NCBI GenBank assembly: GCA_025175895.1
Contig: JAKLTH010000283.1
Span: 1,178,001 to 1,242,000, forward strand
Source of the DNA: Wurfbainia villosa
Lineage: Eukaryota > Streptophyta > Magnoliopsida > Zingiberales > Zingiberaceae
Direction: 5' to 3'
DNA length: 64,000 nt
Shown: positions 45,055 to 57,130 of the stretch, in pieces
Layout of the letters: each line of letters opens with the position of its first letter
How positions within the stretch are numbered: position 1 is the stretch's first letter
Made by a program: the position numbers and the translations under genes
Notes under the pieces: generated by a model
Seen by the model: only the letters and a program-made list of their open reading frames with translations
Databases searched by the model: none
What the model was told of the DNA's origin: nothing

Positions 45055-45630
45055 TAAAATTGATTTGAAATCTAGTATGCATTAGATTCCAAAATTAATC
45101 CAAACTAATGCATTATATGGTTTAAATTATTGATTTAACAATGCAACTAAAAAAAAAAAAGGAGGAAACAAAATGATGATTATTGTATTTATCATCAATT
45201 TTCATGATCATTATTTTTTGACTTGAAAATCGCCTATTGTCTCCCTAAATGTGGAGCGAACATCTTGGCATATCAAGATCAGAGTCTTCGATCCATCCTT
45301 CAACACTTCTTTTGTCGGATCGCATGTTCATCTTGTTAAATTAGTATACACGATTGCATATTACAATAATGATTCACATAGAAAGTAAGAGGAGAAGAAA
45401 GAAAGACATTCATAGTATAAATGAAGAATCGATGATGTATGATTCAATTCTATAGTCCGATCAAATGGACTGAACACAAACGCCAACAACGAAATATTCA
45501 ATTTTAAACTGATAGTTTTCTGAATCAAGAAACTCTTTGTTGTATCAGTGGCTCACCTTTTTTTTTTTTTTTTTTTTTTTTATCTTATCTAATAATCTTA
45601 TCCATCCATCGTAATTTTTTTTATCTCTAT
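45055..45630 (-). pseudogene. Second broken copy of RPAC2 exon 3 with flanks
   Basis: Collinear with 28295-28885 of the RPAC2 locus: 3' flank (gaataaaattgatttgaa), exon 3 (ctgtctccctaaatgtggagcgaac) and intron 2 (gaacacaaacgccaacaacg). A T-run of about 24 interrupts it near 45560, and the exon has lost its frame. It lies between the retroposon at 44611 and the copia gag. Confidence 0.75.
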
Positions 45631-45652
45631 GACAGCAAAAACTAGAGGATTG

Positions 45653-46880
45653 ATGGATTCATTGAGAAGAATGGAGTTTCAAGATGGATTCAAACTCGAT
45701 ACGAGATTTTCACCTCCCTACGGACTAGGGGGATTTACTCAGTGGAAGGCAAGAACAGAGGTATTCTTCCAAATGGAAATGGAAGAATGATTCATCTTAA
45801 CTGAGGGGTTCAAGGCTCCGAAGGACAAGAAGGGAAGACTCATCAAAAGGAGCAAATGGACCAAGGAACAAGTCTTAAGATCCAATGTAAACGACAAGGT
45901 AACTAAAATTTTGGTTAATTTGGTATATAACCATATTTTGTGTAGACTAGATAAATTTAGGAATGCTAAGGAATTATGGAGCAGACTTGCTATACTTCAT
46001 GATAAACCTTCCATGAACTAAGATGATGACAAGTCCGAAGAAGAAGAATTTCATCATCATCTCAAGACCTTAAAGATTCAGAAATTGAGAGGTGCTTGAC
46101 ATCCGAAGTAAAAGAGGTCATAGAAGTCTCCACTTCTAGAATTGAGGGGGAGGATAGGTCATTAACATTAGATCAAAAGGAGCCATGCACATCCGGAAAT
46201 GATAAAGAATTCAACCACATTTCCTCTACCACCAAGGAAGGTAACTCAAGCTTGAGTTTTAAAAATAAAAATTATATTATATGCTTTGAGTGTAGGAAAA
46301 AAGATCACTATAAGAGTAAATGTCCTAAAAGAATTAAGAAGACTATTCCAGTGGCACCAAAGGCCAAAGAAAATTCCATGTAGTCCGAAGCCCCAATTCG
46401 TAAAGGAAAAGAGCACATAGTATGCTTCCGATGTAACCAAAAGGGACACTACCACACTCAATGTCCTAGGGGGAGGCACCCTATCAAGGAGAACGAAGAG
46501 AGATTAAATGTAAGGGGAGCTTCCAAAGCTAGGCCTAAAGTATCTTTCTTTAATGCAATTTCTTTTTATCATGATAAAAAAGCATGCTAGCAATAGATTT
46601 TATCATTTAGGTGCTCAATATCATGGGAAGTCATCCCTAAAAGTGACCTTAATAAGGGCACAGTGACTAAGACTTCCAAGAAGCCTAGAAAAGTCACCAA
46701 GAAGGTTACAAGGGAATATATCCCTAGGGTTAATCTTAATGAGACCATAATGACCAAGGCTTCCAACAAGCCTAAGAGAGTCATTAGAAAGGTAACAAGG
46801 GAAGTTATCCCTAGTGACTAGCTAGTAAATCCAAGAAGCTCTAATATGTATTGGGTTCCTAGGAGTGTAATTCCTTCACG
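45653..46880 (+). pseudogene. Ty1/copia gag (SIRE/Maximus-like), element I
   Basis: The frame from ATG 45653 contains the copia gag start (GGFTQWKARTEVFFQMEMEE, then a stop) and an ELWSRLAILHD block. It then carries two CCHC zinc knuckles, CFECRKKDHYKSKCP (about 46281-46325) and CFRCNQKGHYHTQCP (about 46421-46465). Two knuckles plus Lys-rich repeats are usual in SIRE/Maximus gag. Several stops and frame breaks occur, so it is inactive. Protease, integrase and RT are deleted after it. Confidence 0.75.
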
Positions 46881-48712
46881 CTAAATGAGTTTAGGGTGTG
46901 TCAACTTAAAATGGAAAGATTGTTAACCTAATCATAGTGGAGTTGACACTTTAAAGCATTTTCAAGATATATTAATACTTTGAAAATGAAATTAGAGTTT
47001 AATCCTAAAAGATTTTAAGATGTGCCAATGGGAATAATAGAAGTTCAAAAAGTTTATCATAATTGACACAATTAAGTTAGAGTCAAAAGTGTGTCATTTA
47101 GGTTTTTAGCATACTTGAGAGAGTTAAGTGTCATTATAGCAAATTGGATATAATTTTAGCAAATGACAATTAGGTTTAAAACTTAGGTATTTTTATACCT
47201 TGATATTATAATAGTTGACATGCTTTGTTTGTCATATACCATGTCATGAGATCACATATCAAATAATTATTTAAAATGTCATGCTAATACTTAGGTTAAT
47301 TTTATCATGCTACGACATCATGCATCATTGGCAAATGTTCTTAGATTATGTAATCATCTATGCCATGATCACAACTCATGCATTAGGATTATTAAAATTG
47401 AATTTAAGGACAAATAATATTATTTGATGTCCTAGATAAAGAAATCAAATGGATATGCCTAGAGAAAAATGCATGAACCCTTTGTTTAGGGAAAAACAAA
47501 ATCCACTTATCACATGTGAGATAGTATTGAAACATCCTAAATACATGTGAGATAGTAGAAAAATGAGTTAAGTTCAAGGTATTCAGATGTTGCATCCCTA
47601 TGAACTAAAACTCTTTCAATCATAAAAATGAATCATGAGAAAGTTAATGTACAAGTCATGTACACTTAGTCCATTGACCATGAGTCAAAATAGATTTTGA
47701 AAACCATTTTAAAATCATTTTGGAACATTTTGGTGAAGTCTATCTTTTGATAGAAATCACCATTGGGAAGATTGATACAAGTTAGACAAAAACATTGAAG
47801 ATTTCAATGATTTTCAACTTTGTATTATTCTTTTAAAATAATAGGTATTTTAATAGAAAACTATTTTTCATTACTAATACTACTTGGCATAAGTAATATA
47901 CGTATGAAGTTCAAGATTTTTTAAAAAACATAGAATTACTTATGAATTTTTAAATTTTGTTGGAAAAGAATCAAGAACCAATAGATCAAGGCCATGGAGC
48001 AATGACTAGTGGTGCCGATAACTAATTATTAATTTCAGTCAACTGTTAGTCTGATATTTGGCGAACAAGAGTTATTTAGCTATTTATCATCACTCCTAAG
48101 TACCCTAATCACTTCTAATCCTATAATATGCTTAGAGAAGCATTGGAAGGGTGAGATGTTCATGAAAATGATTAGGAGAGCTAATTAGAGTGAAAATCGA
48201 ATTTTAATGGACGTTAAAGTTCAAGTTTGAACTTTTACCCTTAATTTTTGAAGTTTAGATTTACTAAAGGCTTATGACCTCTCCAAAGACATTATTGGTG
48301 CAATAGTCAAGGGGGAGCAAGCCTCTAGAGGAAGGTTAATCATCAAGGCATGATAAAGATGAAAGACTTTTTGATATGTGTTAAATGGGGAGAAATGGAA
48401 GGGTAAGTTAGGCTCGATGAAAGGGTAAGTTAGGCTCAAGATGTTTAGTGCATAAAGATGTCCTATAAAACCAAACCCCAAATTTCAAATTTTAAAATTC
48501 GGAATTAGGAACTCTTTGTTATGCTTTGGCATAAGAAGAAGGAAGTTGGGCTTATTGGCTAGCATAACTTAATGATATTGTCAAACATCAAAAAGGGAAA
48601 GATTATTAGTGCAATCGGTCTCAGGTCAAGATTGACCAAGCTCGAGTTGAACTCTAGTTGAGTTTTAATGTTTGAAAATATGATTAGTGGTGAAGAATAG
48701 GATGAGGGAGAT
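46881..48712 (+). mobile_element. 3' non-coding spacer of copia element I
   Basis: Homologous to the post-pol spacer of element II (51477-52888), for example ctaatatgcttagaraa, gacrttaaagttcaa, gacattrttggtgcaat. It ends with a purine-rich tract (gatgagggagat) before the LTR. A diverged LTR-start-like sequence (tattagtgcaatcggtctc) occurs at 48611, about 100 bp upstream of the real LTR. Small open frames here have no domains. Confidence 0.6.
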
Positions 48713-50311
48713 TGTTGGTGCAATCAACATCAGGTCAAGATTAACCAAGCTCGAGTGGGACTCGAGTTGGAGTTGAAGTTGAGTGTGGAGAAATCCAAGT
48801 CGGTAAAGGGAGACCGAACACTTTGTGTTGGAAAGTCCAACTGGGAGTCGATGAGTGAAAAGTCCAAGTCGGTCAAGATTGACCACTTGGTGAAGGGAAG
48901 TCCAACTAGGAGTCGATAAGGGAGAAATTCAAGTCGGTCAAGATTGACTGGACACTTGGTAAAGGAAAGTCCAATTGGGAGTTGGCAAGATAAGTCCAGG
49001 TCGGTCAAGGTTGACTGAACACTTGGAACGAGAAGAGAAAAATCCAAATAGATTAAAGAGAATCGGATGTTTGGTAAGTGAAGTCCCGGTAGATCACGGG
49101 GTGATTGTGCTTGGCAAGGGAAGGCTTGGTAGGTCTGGGAGACCATATTTGGCATGGGAAGACTCGGCTAGTCATGGAGATCGAGCTTGGAAAGAGAAGT
49201 TTTAATAGGTCACGATTGACTGGATGCTAGGTAAGGGAGGAAAGTTCTGATAGGTTGAGGTCAACCGAATACCAGGTGAAGCAAGAGTTGACTTGAAACT
49301 AGGTTGAGATTGAGACATCAGTCGATTGGTAGGATTTACCAATCTACTGGTAACAATGCTTGAGCTAGTATTGAGTTTGAGACTCAACTGCCAGCTCAGC
49401 TAGTGGAGCAGTTGACTGATGTGGTTGATCAGTTGACTCGTGTCTTGGCAGTTGACTGGTGGTTGAGCAATCGACTGATGTTATGATTTGAGCAACCCTA
49501 GAGTTCAGAACTCGACTGGCTAAGGGCAGTCGACTGATGGGTTTATCAATCGACTGGTGACACTGTAGCAAGGAATAGTAAGGTTGGTAGTTGACTGACA
49601 GTGAAGCACAATCAACTGGTGTCAATTTAGCAAGGTACAAAAGGATAGCAACTCGATTGATCAGGCGACTAATGGGTAATGGCAGTCGATTGATGGAGCA
49701 GAATCCAACGTGGATCATGTCGTTGGAGCATCAGATCGCACAACAATCCTATGACCAGTCGACTGGGGCTTTTGGCAATCAATTAGGAGGCAGAAATCAG
49801 CCCGATGAAGACCCTTTATAAGAGGGCTTCGAGGTTATTTGAAGGTGTCGATTCTTGGAGTTCTGGAAGGAGAATAGTTGGTGTTTTTCAGTCCTTCAAA
49901 GTCATTCCAAAGAAACCAAAAGCAAAGCGATCGAAAGCTCAATCTTGTAAAAGTGTTTTCACTTGTTTCTTGCATTTGCATTTGTATTTCATATTTTGGT
50001 TGTTATAATCTTGTAAAGGTATTATAAGAGGTTTCTCCACCTTCAGTGTCATTTTAAGAAGGAGAAGGTGTTAGTGGTGGTGCATCACTAGAGCTCACTC
50101 TAGAGCTCGATCGTAGAGTAGGAACTAGGGTTCTGAACCACGTAAAATCGTGTGTAGTGCTTGTGCGTATATTTGTGTACGTTTATCTTTATATGCTTTT
50201 AGTTTCCACTGCACTAACATTGTTGTAGATAAGCACGATCAACACGAACACATTCGATCTGATGAAATCAACGAATGCTATTCACCCCCCTAGTGTGCTA
50301 AGGTCCTAACA
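48713..50311 (+). mobile_element. 3' LTR of copia element I, 1.6 kb
   Basis: Starts TGTTGGTGCAATC after the polypurine tract and ends GGTCCTAACA. It contains four about 66-bp tandem units at 48795-49040 (aagtcggtcaagattgac...cttggtaaagg...agtccaa) and a second zone (49310-49760) dense in cagtygactg words. The next base at 50312 is pol sequence of element II, so the two elements abut. Confidence 0.7.
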
Positions 50312-51493
50312 TTTAGTACCCTAGATCTCAAAATTTTGATTTGTTTGGTTACACTGATTTCGATTATGCGGGTTACAAATTGAATTGAAAAGTACTAGTG
50401 GTGGATGCTAATTTCTTGGATCCTTCCTAGTAAATTGGGGTAGTAGAAAGCAACCTTATGTTGCTTTGTCCACAACTGAGGCCGAATATGTGACCATGGG
50501 TGATTGTGCGACTCAATTATTTTAGATGAGACACAACTTAGAGGACTATGCTCTCCACTACTCCAAAGTCAAAGTTTATTATGATAATGCAAGTACCATC
50601 AATTTAACAAAAAATCTGTACATCACTTTAGAATAAAGCACATTGAGGTAAAACATCACTTCATTAGAGACCATGTGGTAAAAAGAGATAGTGAACTCAA
50701 TTATATCGAATCTAAGTCTAATCTTGTCGACATCTTCACCAAAGCTCTACCCAAAGCAGAGTTTATATCACTTAGGAGAGAACTTGGAATGTGCTTTGTG
50801 TTAGTGCATATAAGATTCACATATCTCCACAATGGTATGACATTGTCCACTTTGGGCCTAAGCCCTCAGGGTTTTATTTTTGGGCTTTACCCAAAAGGCT
50901 TCATGTCAATGAAAATATCTTTTTATCTTAAAAGCACATTATCTTTTTCATGTCTTACCAATGTGGGACTTTGATTGTATTCCCCATACTCCCAATAATC
51001 CCCCCCTCAAATGAAGGACCACATTGAACCCCTCTCAAGCCTATTCGTTCTCAAAGGACTTTCTCTGTTTGATGTCAGATCCTTAACCTACTAGGACTTC
51101 CTGTCAGTTGTCCATCTCTTCTGAACAAACTGGACTTCTTGACAGTTGTTCGATTCTCCCGACCCAACTGGACTTCCTGCCTGGTGTCTAGTTCTCTTGA
51201 TTCGGACATGAGAACTCCACTTCCTTCATTCGAGGTTCATGGCTTGACATGGATCATGACTCCGATACCAATTATTAGTGCATATAAGATTCGCATATCT
51301 CCACAATGGTATGATATTGTCCACTTTGGGCCTAAGCCCTCATGATTTTATTTTTGGGCTTTATCCAAAAAGGCTCATGTCAATGAAAATATCTTTTTAT
51401 CTTATAAGCACATGATCTTTTCCATGTTTTACTAATATGAGACTTTGATTATATTTCTCATACTCCCAATACTTTGTAGAGTAATAGGTATAG
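50312..51493 (+). pseudogene. Ty1/copia RNase H, end of pol, element II (split by a TRIM)
   Basis: The frames read NFDLFGYTDFDYAGY, VALSTTEAEYVTMGDC, KVYYDNASTINLTKN, IKHIEVKHHFIRDHV and NLVDIFTKALPKAEF, the copia RNase H and pol C-terminus. Internal stops and a deletion are present. After the TRIM at 50799-51471 is removed, the last codons join to give a stop shortly after LRRELGMCFV. Confidence 0.78.
50799..51471 (-). mobile_element. TRIM (terminal-repeat retrotransposon in miniature), 673 bp
   Basis: Two direct repeats of 199 bp (50799-50997, 51273-51471) align without gaps and share tccacaatggtatgacattg and ttgggcctaagccctca. They flank a 275-bp core. On the minus strand the sequence just inside the 5' repeat is TTGGTATCGGAGTCATG, close to the initiator-Met tRNA primer-binding site TGGTATCAGAGC. 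A 5-bp duplication CTTTG (50794-50798, 51472-51476) brackets it. It carries no protein. Confidence 0.85.
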
Positions 51494-52888
51494 TCTTGCA
51501 TGATCTCATAGCTAAAACTTAGGATTATACCTCAAAATATCTCATAAAATACTTAAAAAGCCTTAATTTTTGTATTTAGCCACTTTGACATCATATGAGA
51601 TGTCGGGAAGATGCATTTGGTTCATCATGCTTGTTATGATGCATTACTTAATTTGAGCCAAAATGGCATCTAGCGATATGAATTCTTAATTGGACGAACC
51701 ATTTGGAAGACTTGTGTATGACTATTAATGTGTACATAGTTCTTAGAATATGGTTGAAAATGTCTTGAAAATGTATTTATTTTGCTTGGAAAAATAGTTT
51801 TTATTAGTCAAGCAAGAGTGATACAAATTTTTGAAAATCATCAAAGTTTTTGTTGGTGTTCAAGTTTGTGTCAATCTAGAAATCTAGAAAATATTTATTT
51901 TTCAAATTATTTTTTTCTTGATAGGAAATATATTGATAAATGTATTTGCAAATTTTTATGAATTTTTTACATCCATATATTTAGTTATGTATTTTTGACA
52001 CTCGACTGAAAATTTGAATTCAGAAAAATCAGAAATCAGTCAAGGTGCCACCTCGACTATAGATAGTACCAATCGACCAGTCGAGGTGGCATCTCGACTG
52101 TAGATAGTACTGGTTGACTTCCTAGTCGACTGTTAGCATTATTTTTGACTAAATATGTTCGATTTAGCTATTTACATCCAACCCTAGTAGTTTAATTACT
52201 CCTAACCCTCTAATATGCTTAGAAAAATATTAAAAGGGAATGATTTTCAATAAAAATGAATGGGAGAGTTAATTAGGGTAAAAATAAAATGTTTAAAGGA
52301 TGTTAAAGTTCAAAGTTGAACTTTTGCCTCTACTTTTGGAGTTTGAATCTCTTATAGGTTGACGAACTCTTCAAAGACATTGTTGGTGCAATGGTTAAGG
52401 GGAAGCAAGCCTTTAGGGAGAAGCTTAAATATATAAATTCTCTAAACTCAAGGCATAAGTTTGAATGTTTTATTGTTAGTGCAAAGTTAGACAATGATTT
52501 CATTCATGTTTCAATACTTTGCCCTACCATGATGAGGTTAATTTTCAAAGGTTGATTGATTCATCATCTTAACCTTAGAAACTATCTAGGATTAAGGGAG
52601 AGCCTTAAGTATATTTTTTTCGAAATACAAATCTTTATTGGTACAAGATTAAGACAACCTTGTGTTTTGACATATCGTTTGTTGTCATCATAAAACATGT
52701 TTAGTAACTAAGTGACATTTCTTTCTCTTTTTGATATATGTCAAAGGGAGAGAAATGAAAATTTTAAGTTAGATCCTTCATCTTAAGAAAAGAGATATAT
52801 TGTGCTTTCATGTGTGTTTCAATATTATGTTTTATTGCATATTTAAAAATCTAACTTAAATAGTTGTCAAACATCAAAAGAGAGAGAT
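51494..52888 (+). mobile_element. 3' non-coding spacer of copia element II
   Basis: AT-rich sequence after the pol stop, homologous to 46881-48712, ending in the polypurine tract aaaagagagagat. SIRE-lineage elements often carry an extra region here; no env-like ORF is readable in this copy. Confidence 0.6.
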
Positions 52889-54243
52889 TGTTAGCACAAT
52901 CTTGCTCCAAGCATTAATTACTTTTGATATTTAGACAATAAAGTTTAAGTTAGACAATATTGGTGATCTAACATGAATGTTGAGTGATAGTTGCAAGGAA
53001 AGTCTAAGTATGAATACTTGGCAAGGAAAGTCCAAGTATGAAAACTTGGCGGCGTAAGTTCAAATATGCAGTTTTGGCGGCGTAAGTCCAAGTGTAACTT
53101 GGCAATGAAAGTCTTGGAAGCCCGGCCTCTTGCAGAAGGAAGACCTGATAGTATGACAAAGTCGAATGAAACACTTGAAGGCAAATGCAAAGGGTAAGGA
53201 GTCATGAACTCGGATGCAACATAAAGGCGTGAGGTTGATGGAAGAAGCTTGAAGGCTTAAGTCTAGGCTAAGGGTAAGTGTCAAGTATGAGAGGATCATA
53301 TTTTATGAGTTAAAACTTCAATTTTAAGGTGTACTAGTCGATTGACACTTTGTTATAGTCGATTGGTCTGTTCCGAGTGGTGCTCGAGAACTCCCGAGAA
53401 GTGCTCGAGAAGGGAGTCCTGAGCGGAGCTCGAGACTCGATTCTCGGGAAGTGTCGGAGCGCATGCTCAGAAGTGAGGCACGCTCGACCAACACCTCGAC
53501 TAGGTGTTAACAGTCAAGGTGGCACCTCAACTCGACTAGGTGAAGAGAAGAGTCAGGGACTCGGGTGTTCGGGCGACTGTGATGCTCAGGTGATTGAGAA
53601 ACGATGCTTGGGAAGTGTCGGAGCTCATGCTCAGAAGCGAGACACGCTCAACCAACACCTTAACTAGGTGTTAATAGTTGAGGCGGCACTTCAACTCGAC
53701 TGAGTAAAAAGGGGTGTTCGGGCGACTGTGGTGCTCGAGCGATTGAGAAAGTGGTGCTCGGGAAAGTTACGACGCAGCAGTCAACTGGTAGAGTGACTGT
53801 TGAGTTGTAACATTTGAAATCCCAAGAATCACAACAAGTCGTTGGAGGCATTCGACGATTTATAAAAGAGGATCGAGCTTGGAGAAAAGTCCGAAAATTT
53901 CAAAGAAATATCCAAAAGCTCTCTAAGTGATTTTCAAGTCTTTCTCCACTTAATCTCTTCTTCCAAAACTTATTCATCAAATCTTGTAAGAAGAAGAGAT
54001 TTTTATTGTAAGAAGATTTTCTCCACCTTGGTGTTCATCCAAAGGAGAAGATAATAAAAACTTGCAAGAAGAATAATCCACCTTAAGGATTGTCATGAAG
54101 TAGGAGTGGATCTCCAAATCACATTACATCATTGTGTTAGCATTGATTCTCGTATTTTTCATTCTAGTTTTTAATTTGTATTTACTTCCGCTAACAAAGT
54201 TGAGGAAAGAATCAAAGAAAGACAATTTACCCTCCCTCTAACA
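52889..54243 (+). mobile_element. 3' LTR of copia element II, 1.36 kb
   Basis: Starts TGTTAGCACAATC and ends CCCTCTAACA, matching the ends of the LTR at 48713-50311. The middle differs: it carries a 164-bp tandem repeat, not the 66-bp array. A downstream partner is absent, so no target duplication can be checked. Confidence 0.72.
53446..53773. repeat. 164-bp tandem repeat in the copia LTR
   Basis: Two units (53446-53609, 53610-about 53773) both begin gggaagtgtcggagc and share atgctcagaagygag and gtgttcgggcgactgtg. Each contains an aacaccty...aactaggtgtt stem of 7 bp. Confidence 0.75.
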
Positions 54244-54566
54244 TTAATAAGATCCCCAACACAGTGTTTCTCTACCGTGACTCTGGTCAAATTCTTCATC
54301 GTCGATCGATATCCGCGCTATAGCCCAACCCCTGAATCCATTGGGGTTGTCGCTGCCATCCAGATGACCAAACCACGATCAGATTCTGATCGAATTGCAG
54401 TCGGAATTCGACCAAATTACGGGCGCCAACGTCGTAGTAATTGGCGGCTACAATCACGATCGATTCCGATAGTAATTCAATCAGAATCCGACCACTCGAT
54501 GGCAATGCCGAGCGGCAAATTCCTTCGACGTTAGAGTTACTGTGCATTCTCCATTACTATACCTGC
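54244..54566. other. Unclassified 320 bp between copia and gypsy LTRs
   Basis: Moderately GC-rich with partly inverted gaatt/cgatc words. The open frames (54277-54534 and its complement) have no recognisable domain. Confidence 0.35.
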
Positions 54567-57130
54567 TGTCACGCCCCGGGGGAGTCCTCGCCAGACGAAA
54601 ATCCAGCAGCATCTCCCCTATACGGGTGACAATATGGAACTTGCATACAAGGCATACACGGCCACTATACATCGGTCAACACGACCGAAACAAAAACTAC
54701 ACATGCAGAATATAAAAATGGGCCTCAGGCCATCAATCCAGGTAAATAGCAACAGTCTACTATATCTAGACTTATCCCTTCTGCCATCTGAGCAGAAATA
54801 TACAACCAAACCAATCGAATAGTCCATAAGGACACAACAAATATCTCCAAACCTCCACAAGTACATAACCAAAACAAACACAAGTCCTACACACTTCATC
54901 TAGTTAAAAACCAAAATCATAAGACCAATAAAACCTATCAATTTCGACGAGGGGGATTGGCAGCTGGACTCTCCTGGTAGTTTCAACCTGAAATAGATGT
55001 AAAGCAACGGGGTAAGTTCAAAGAACTTAGCGAATAATAGTCGATATGCATAGCAAGATATAGCTAACAATAAGAATCATACCAGTACAGTCTCATATAA
55101 ATAGGGTATGCAAGCAAGAAATACAAAAGGATTGTACTTACCTGAATCTTCTACCCTGATACAGGAGCATGTGTCATACCATAAGAGATAAGAGATAAAG
55201 TTATCACCATATACAAATATGAATCCTATATGCATGGAAATCATATGCAACATCCAAGGCAGCAATAAAAATGCAGCAAACACAATACAAATGCTATCCA
55301 TGCAAAGTGCATGCCGTGCAAATGACATGGTCACCCCTGACGCCAGTCAGCCGCCTCACACACGATGGTGAACCCGAGTGGGTAGGGCTATGACAACTGT
55401 GCACTCTGCCATCACTGCTCCTGAGTGACCGAGTGGACAGGATGCTATCGGAGTACACCTATCCTCCTGCCCCAAACAGAGTGGGGGAGCTAAGATCTCA
55501 TCTCCCAGTGTCATAGACCAGAGAAGGGATCTCTATCCGCTACCACGCTGCCTCATCGCTACCCATGAGCGGACCAGCGGAGCCTGACAGAGCAACTGCA
55601 CACACCCTTCTGATGTACCACTAACCCATGAGTGGCAATGTGTGCAGGCCATGTAACTGGCTGCGGGCTCAACTATAAAGGAACCCCGTCCAGCCAGCAT
55701 GCAATCATGCAAAATGGTGCATGATACTAAGGCATGTAATACCAACTAAAAATACCTATCCGAATAATATGCACAATCAATAAGTACATATCTATGATCC
55801 AAGTAACTATGATCCAAGTAAAACAGGGAAGATAATCATAACTGATCAAATGCATGTATCAAGTAGGCACAAAAACATACTAAGCATATAAACATGAACA
55901 CTATTGCAAGCTATCCTAACTAATATATCAACATGACTATATCTAAGAGATAAGTCAAAATACCCGCTTGATATAATGTTAGAAATAATGAACTCTTCAC
56001 ACCCGTAGACCTGTCTCGTGACCGAAACCTGATACGTAGAATGTCCGAGTTATCTTCCAACCCGAGGATTTCTTCAGCTTTCCGTTCTCGAATCTGTTAT
56101 TTAACTTGATCAATATTTTTAACTAACTAGTGGACAAGTATTTAATAACTCAATTAATCTCTTAATTGATTATCAAATCAATTTAGGTTAATTAACTCTT
56201 GATTAATTAGGCAAAAGCTAATTTAACCAATTTAATGATAATTAATCTGTTAAGTAGGTTAATTAAATCCGGATCAGTTATTCGATTAAATCCAAACTAA
56301 TCAGCATGATTAAACTAGATTAATGAACCAAATTAATAGCCCTAGTTAATCAATTAAATCAGAAATCTATCCATTCAATTAATTTAATTGATCCGATTAA
56401 TCAACTCTTAATTAATCCAAAACTTATTTGCAGTTAACTCACCGATGTGGGCTGATTGTAAACAGAGGCGATGCCAGATCTTGGCGTCGGTCGATGGTGG
56501 CTGGCAGCAAGAATGACCGGCGCGGCCAGAAGACGTACGCGATGCGTGCGTGAGAGAGGCGGCCGACGGCGCGCTGATAAGCGTGGCGGCCGGGAGAAGG
56601 GCGGCGGCGATGGCGGCCAGCAGCAAGAGCAAAAGAGGGCACCCGCGACACGGCACCGGGAAAGGCGAGAGGTTGCCGGCGCTTGCGGAGGAGTGACCGA
56701 CCGCAAGAGCTAGGGCGGCGGCGTCGGTGGCTGCGGGCTGTGGCGGTCACTGGCAGCGGCGCGGTGAGGGAAAAGAAATCGGCGCGGCGGAGAGGATCAT
56801 GAGAGAAGGGCTCGCGAGTGGAAAAGAAAAAGAAACGACCTTGTCGTCGTGCGGAGCGGCGCCGGAGAAATCGAGAAAGAAAAGAAAATGGGATCGGGTT
56901 AACTTATAACCTAAGTTTATAATTTAGGTTAATTATCCCTATCAAATAGTTAAAACAGGCTCTTTAAAAACCTGTTTTTCTTATCCTTGTAAATATTTCA
57001 TACAAACCCCGTTTAATTCCAGAAAAATTTCTAAAATTCTCTAAAAATCCCGAAATAATTTCCAAGATTATTTTTCTTAATTTTTTTTTGGCCATCTAAT
57101 TTGGTATTTTAAATTTTCCCATATTTAACA
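54567..57130 (-). mobile_element. Ty3/gypsy LTR A (minus orientation)
   Basis: On the minus strand it ends GGGGCGTGACA at 54567. Its first about 1.46 kb (54567-56035) is highly similar to the end of LTR C (60160-61615) in inverted orientation. The GC-rich leader (56434-56880) resembles in layout the leaders of the other gypsy LTRs. The 5' border is near 57115-57130 (aaaataccaaatt, preceded by a purine-rich stretch). The flanks cctgc and tttca do not match, so it is truncated or rearranged. ORFs at 56408-56909 are GC-driven and not supported. Confidence 0.65.

Noticed and set aside
53377..53667. 96-codon frame in copia LTR II
   Set aside because: It spans the 164-bp tandem repeat; an artefact of repeat structure.
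56408..56909. Several Arg/Ala-rich frames on both strands
   Set aside because: GC-rich leader of LTR A; no conserved domain and several frames open at once.
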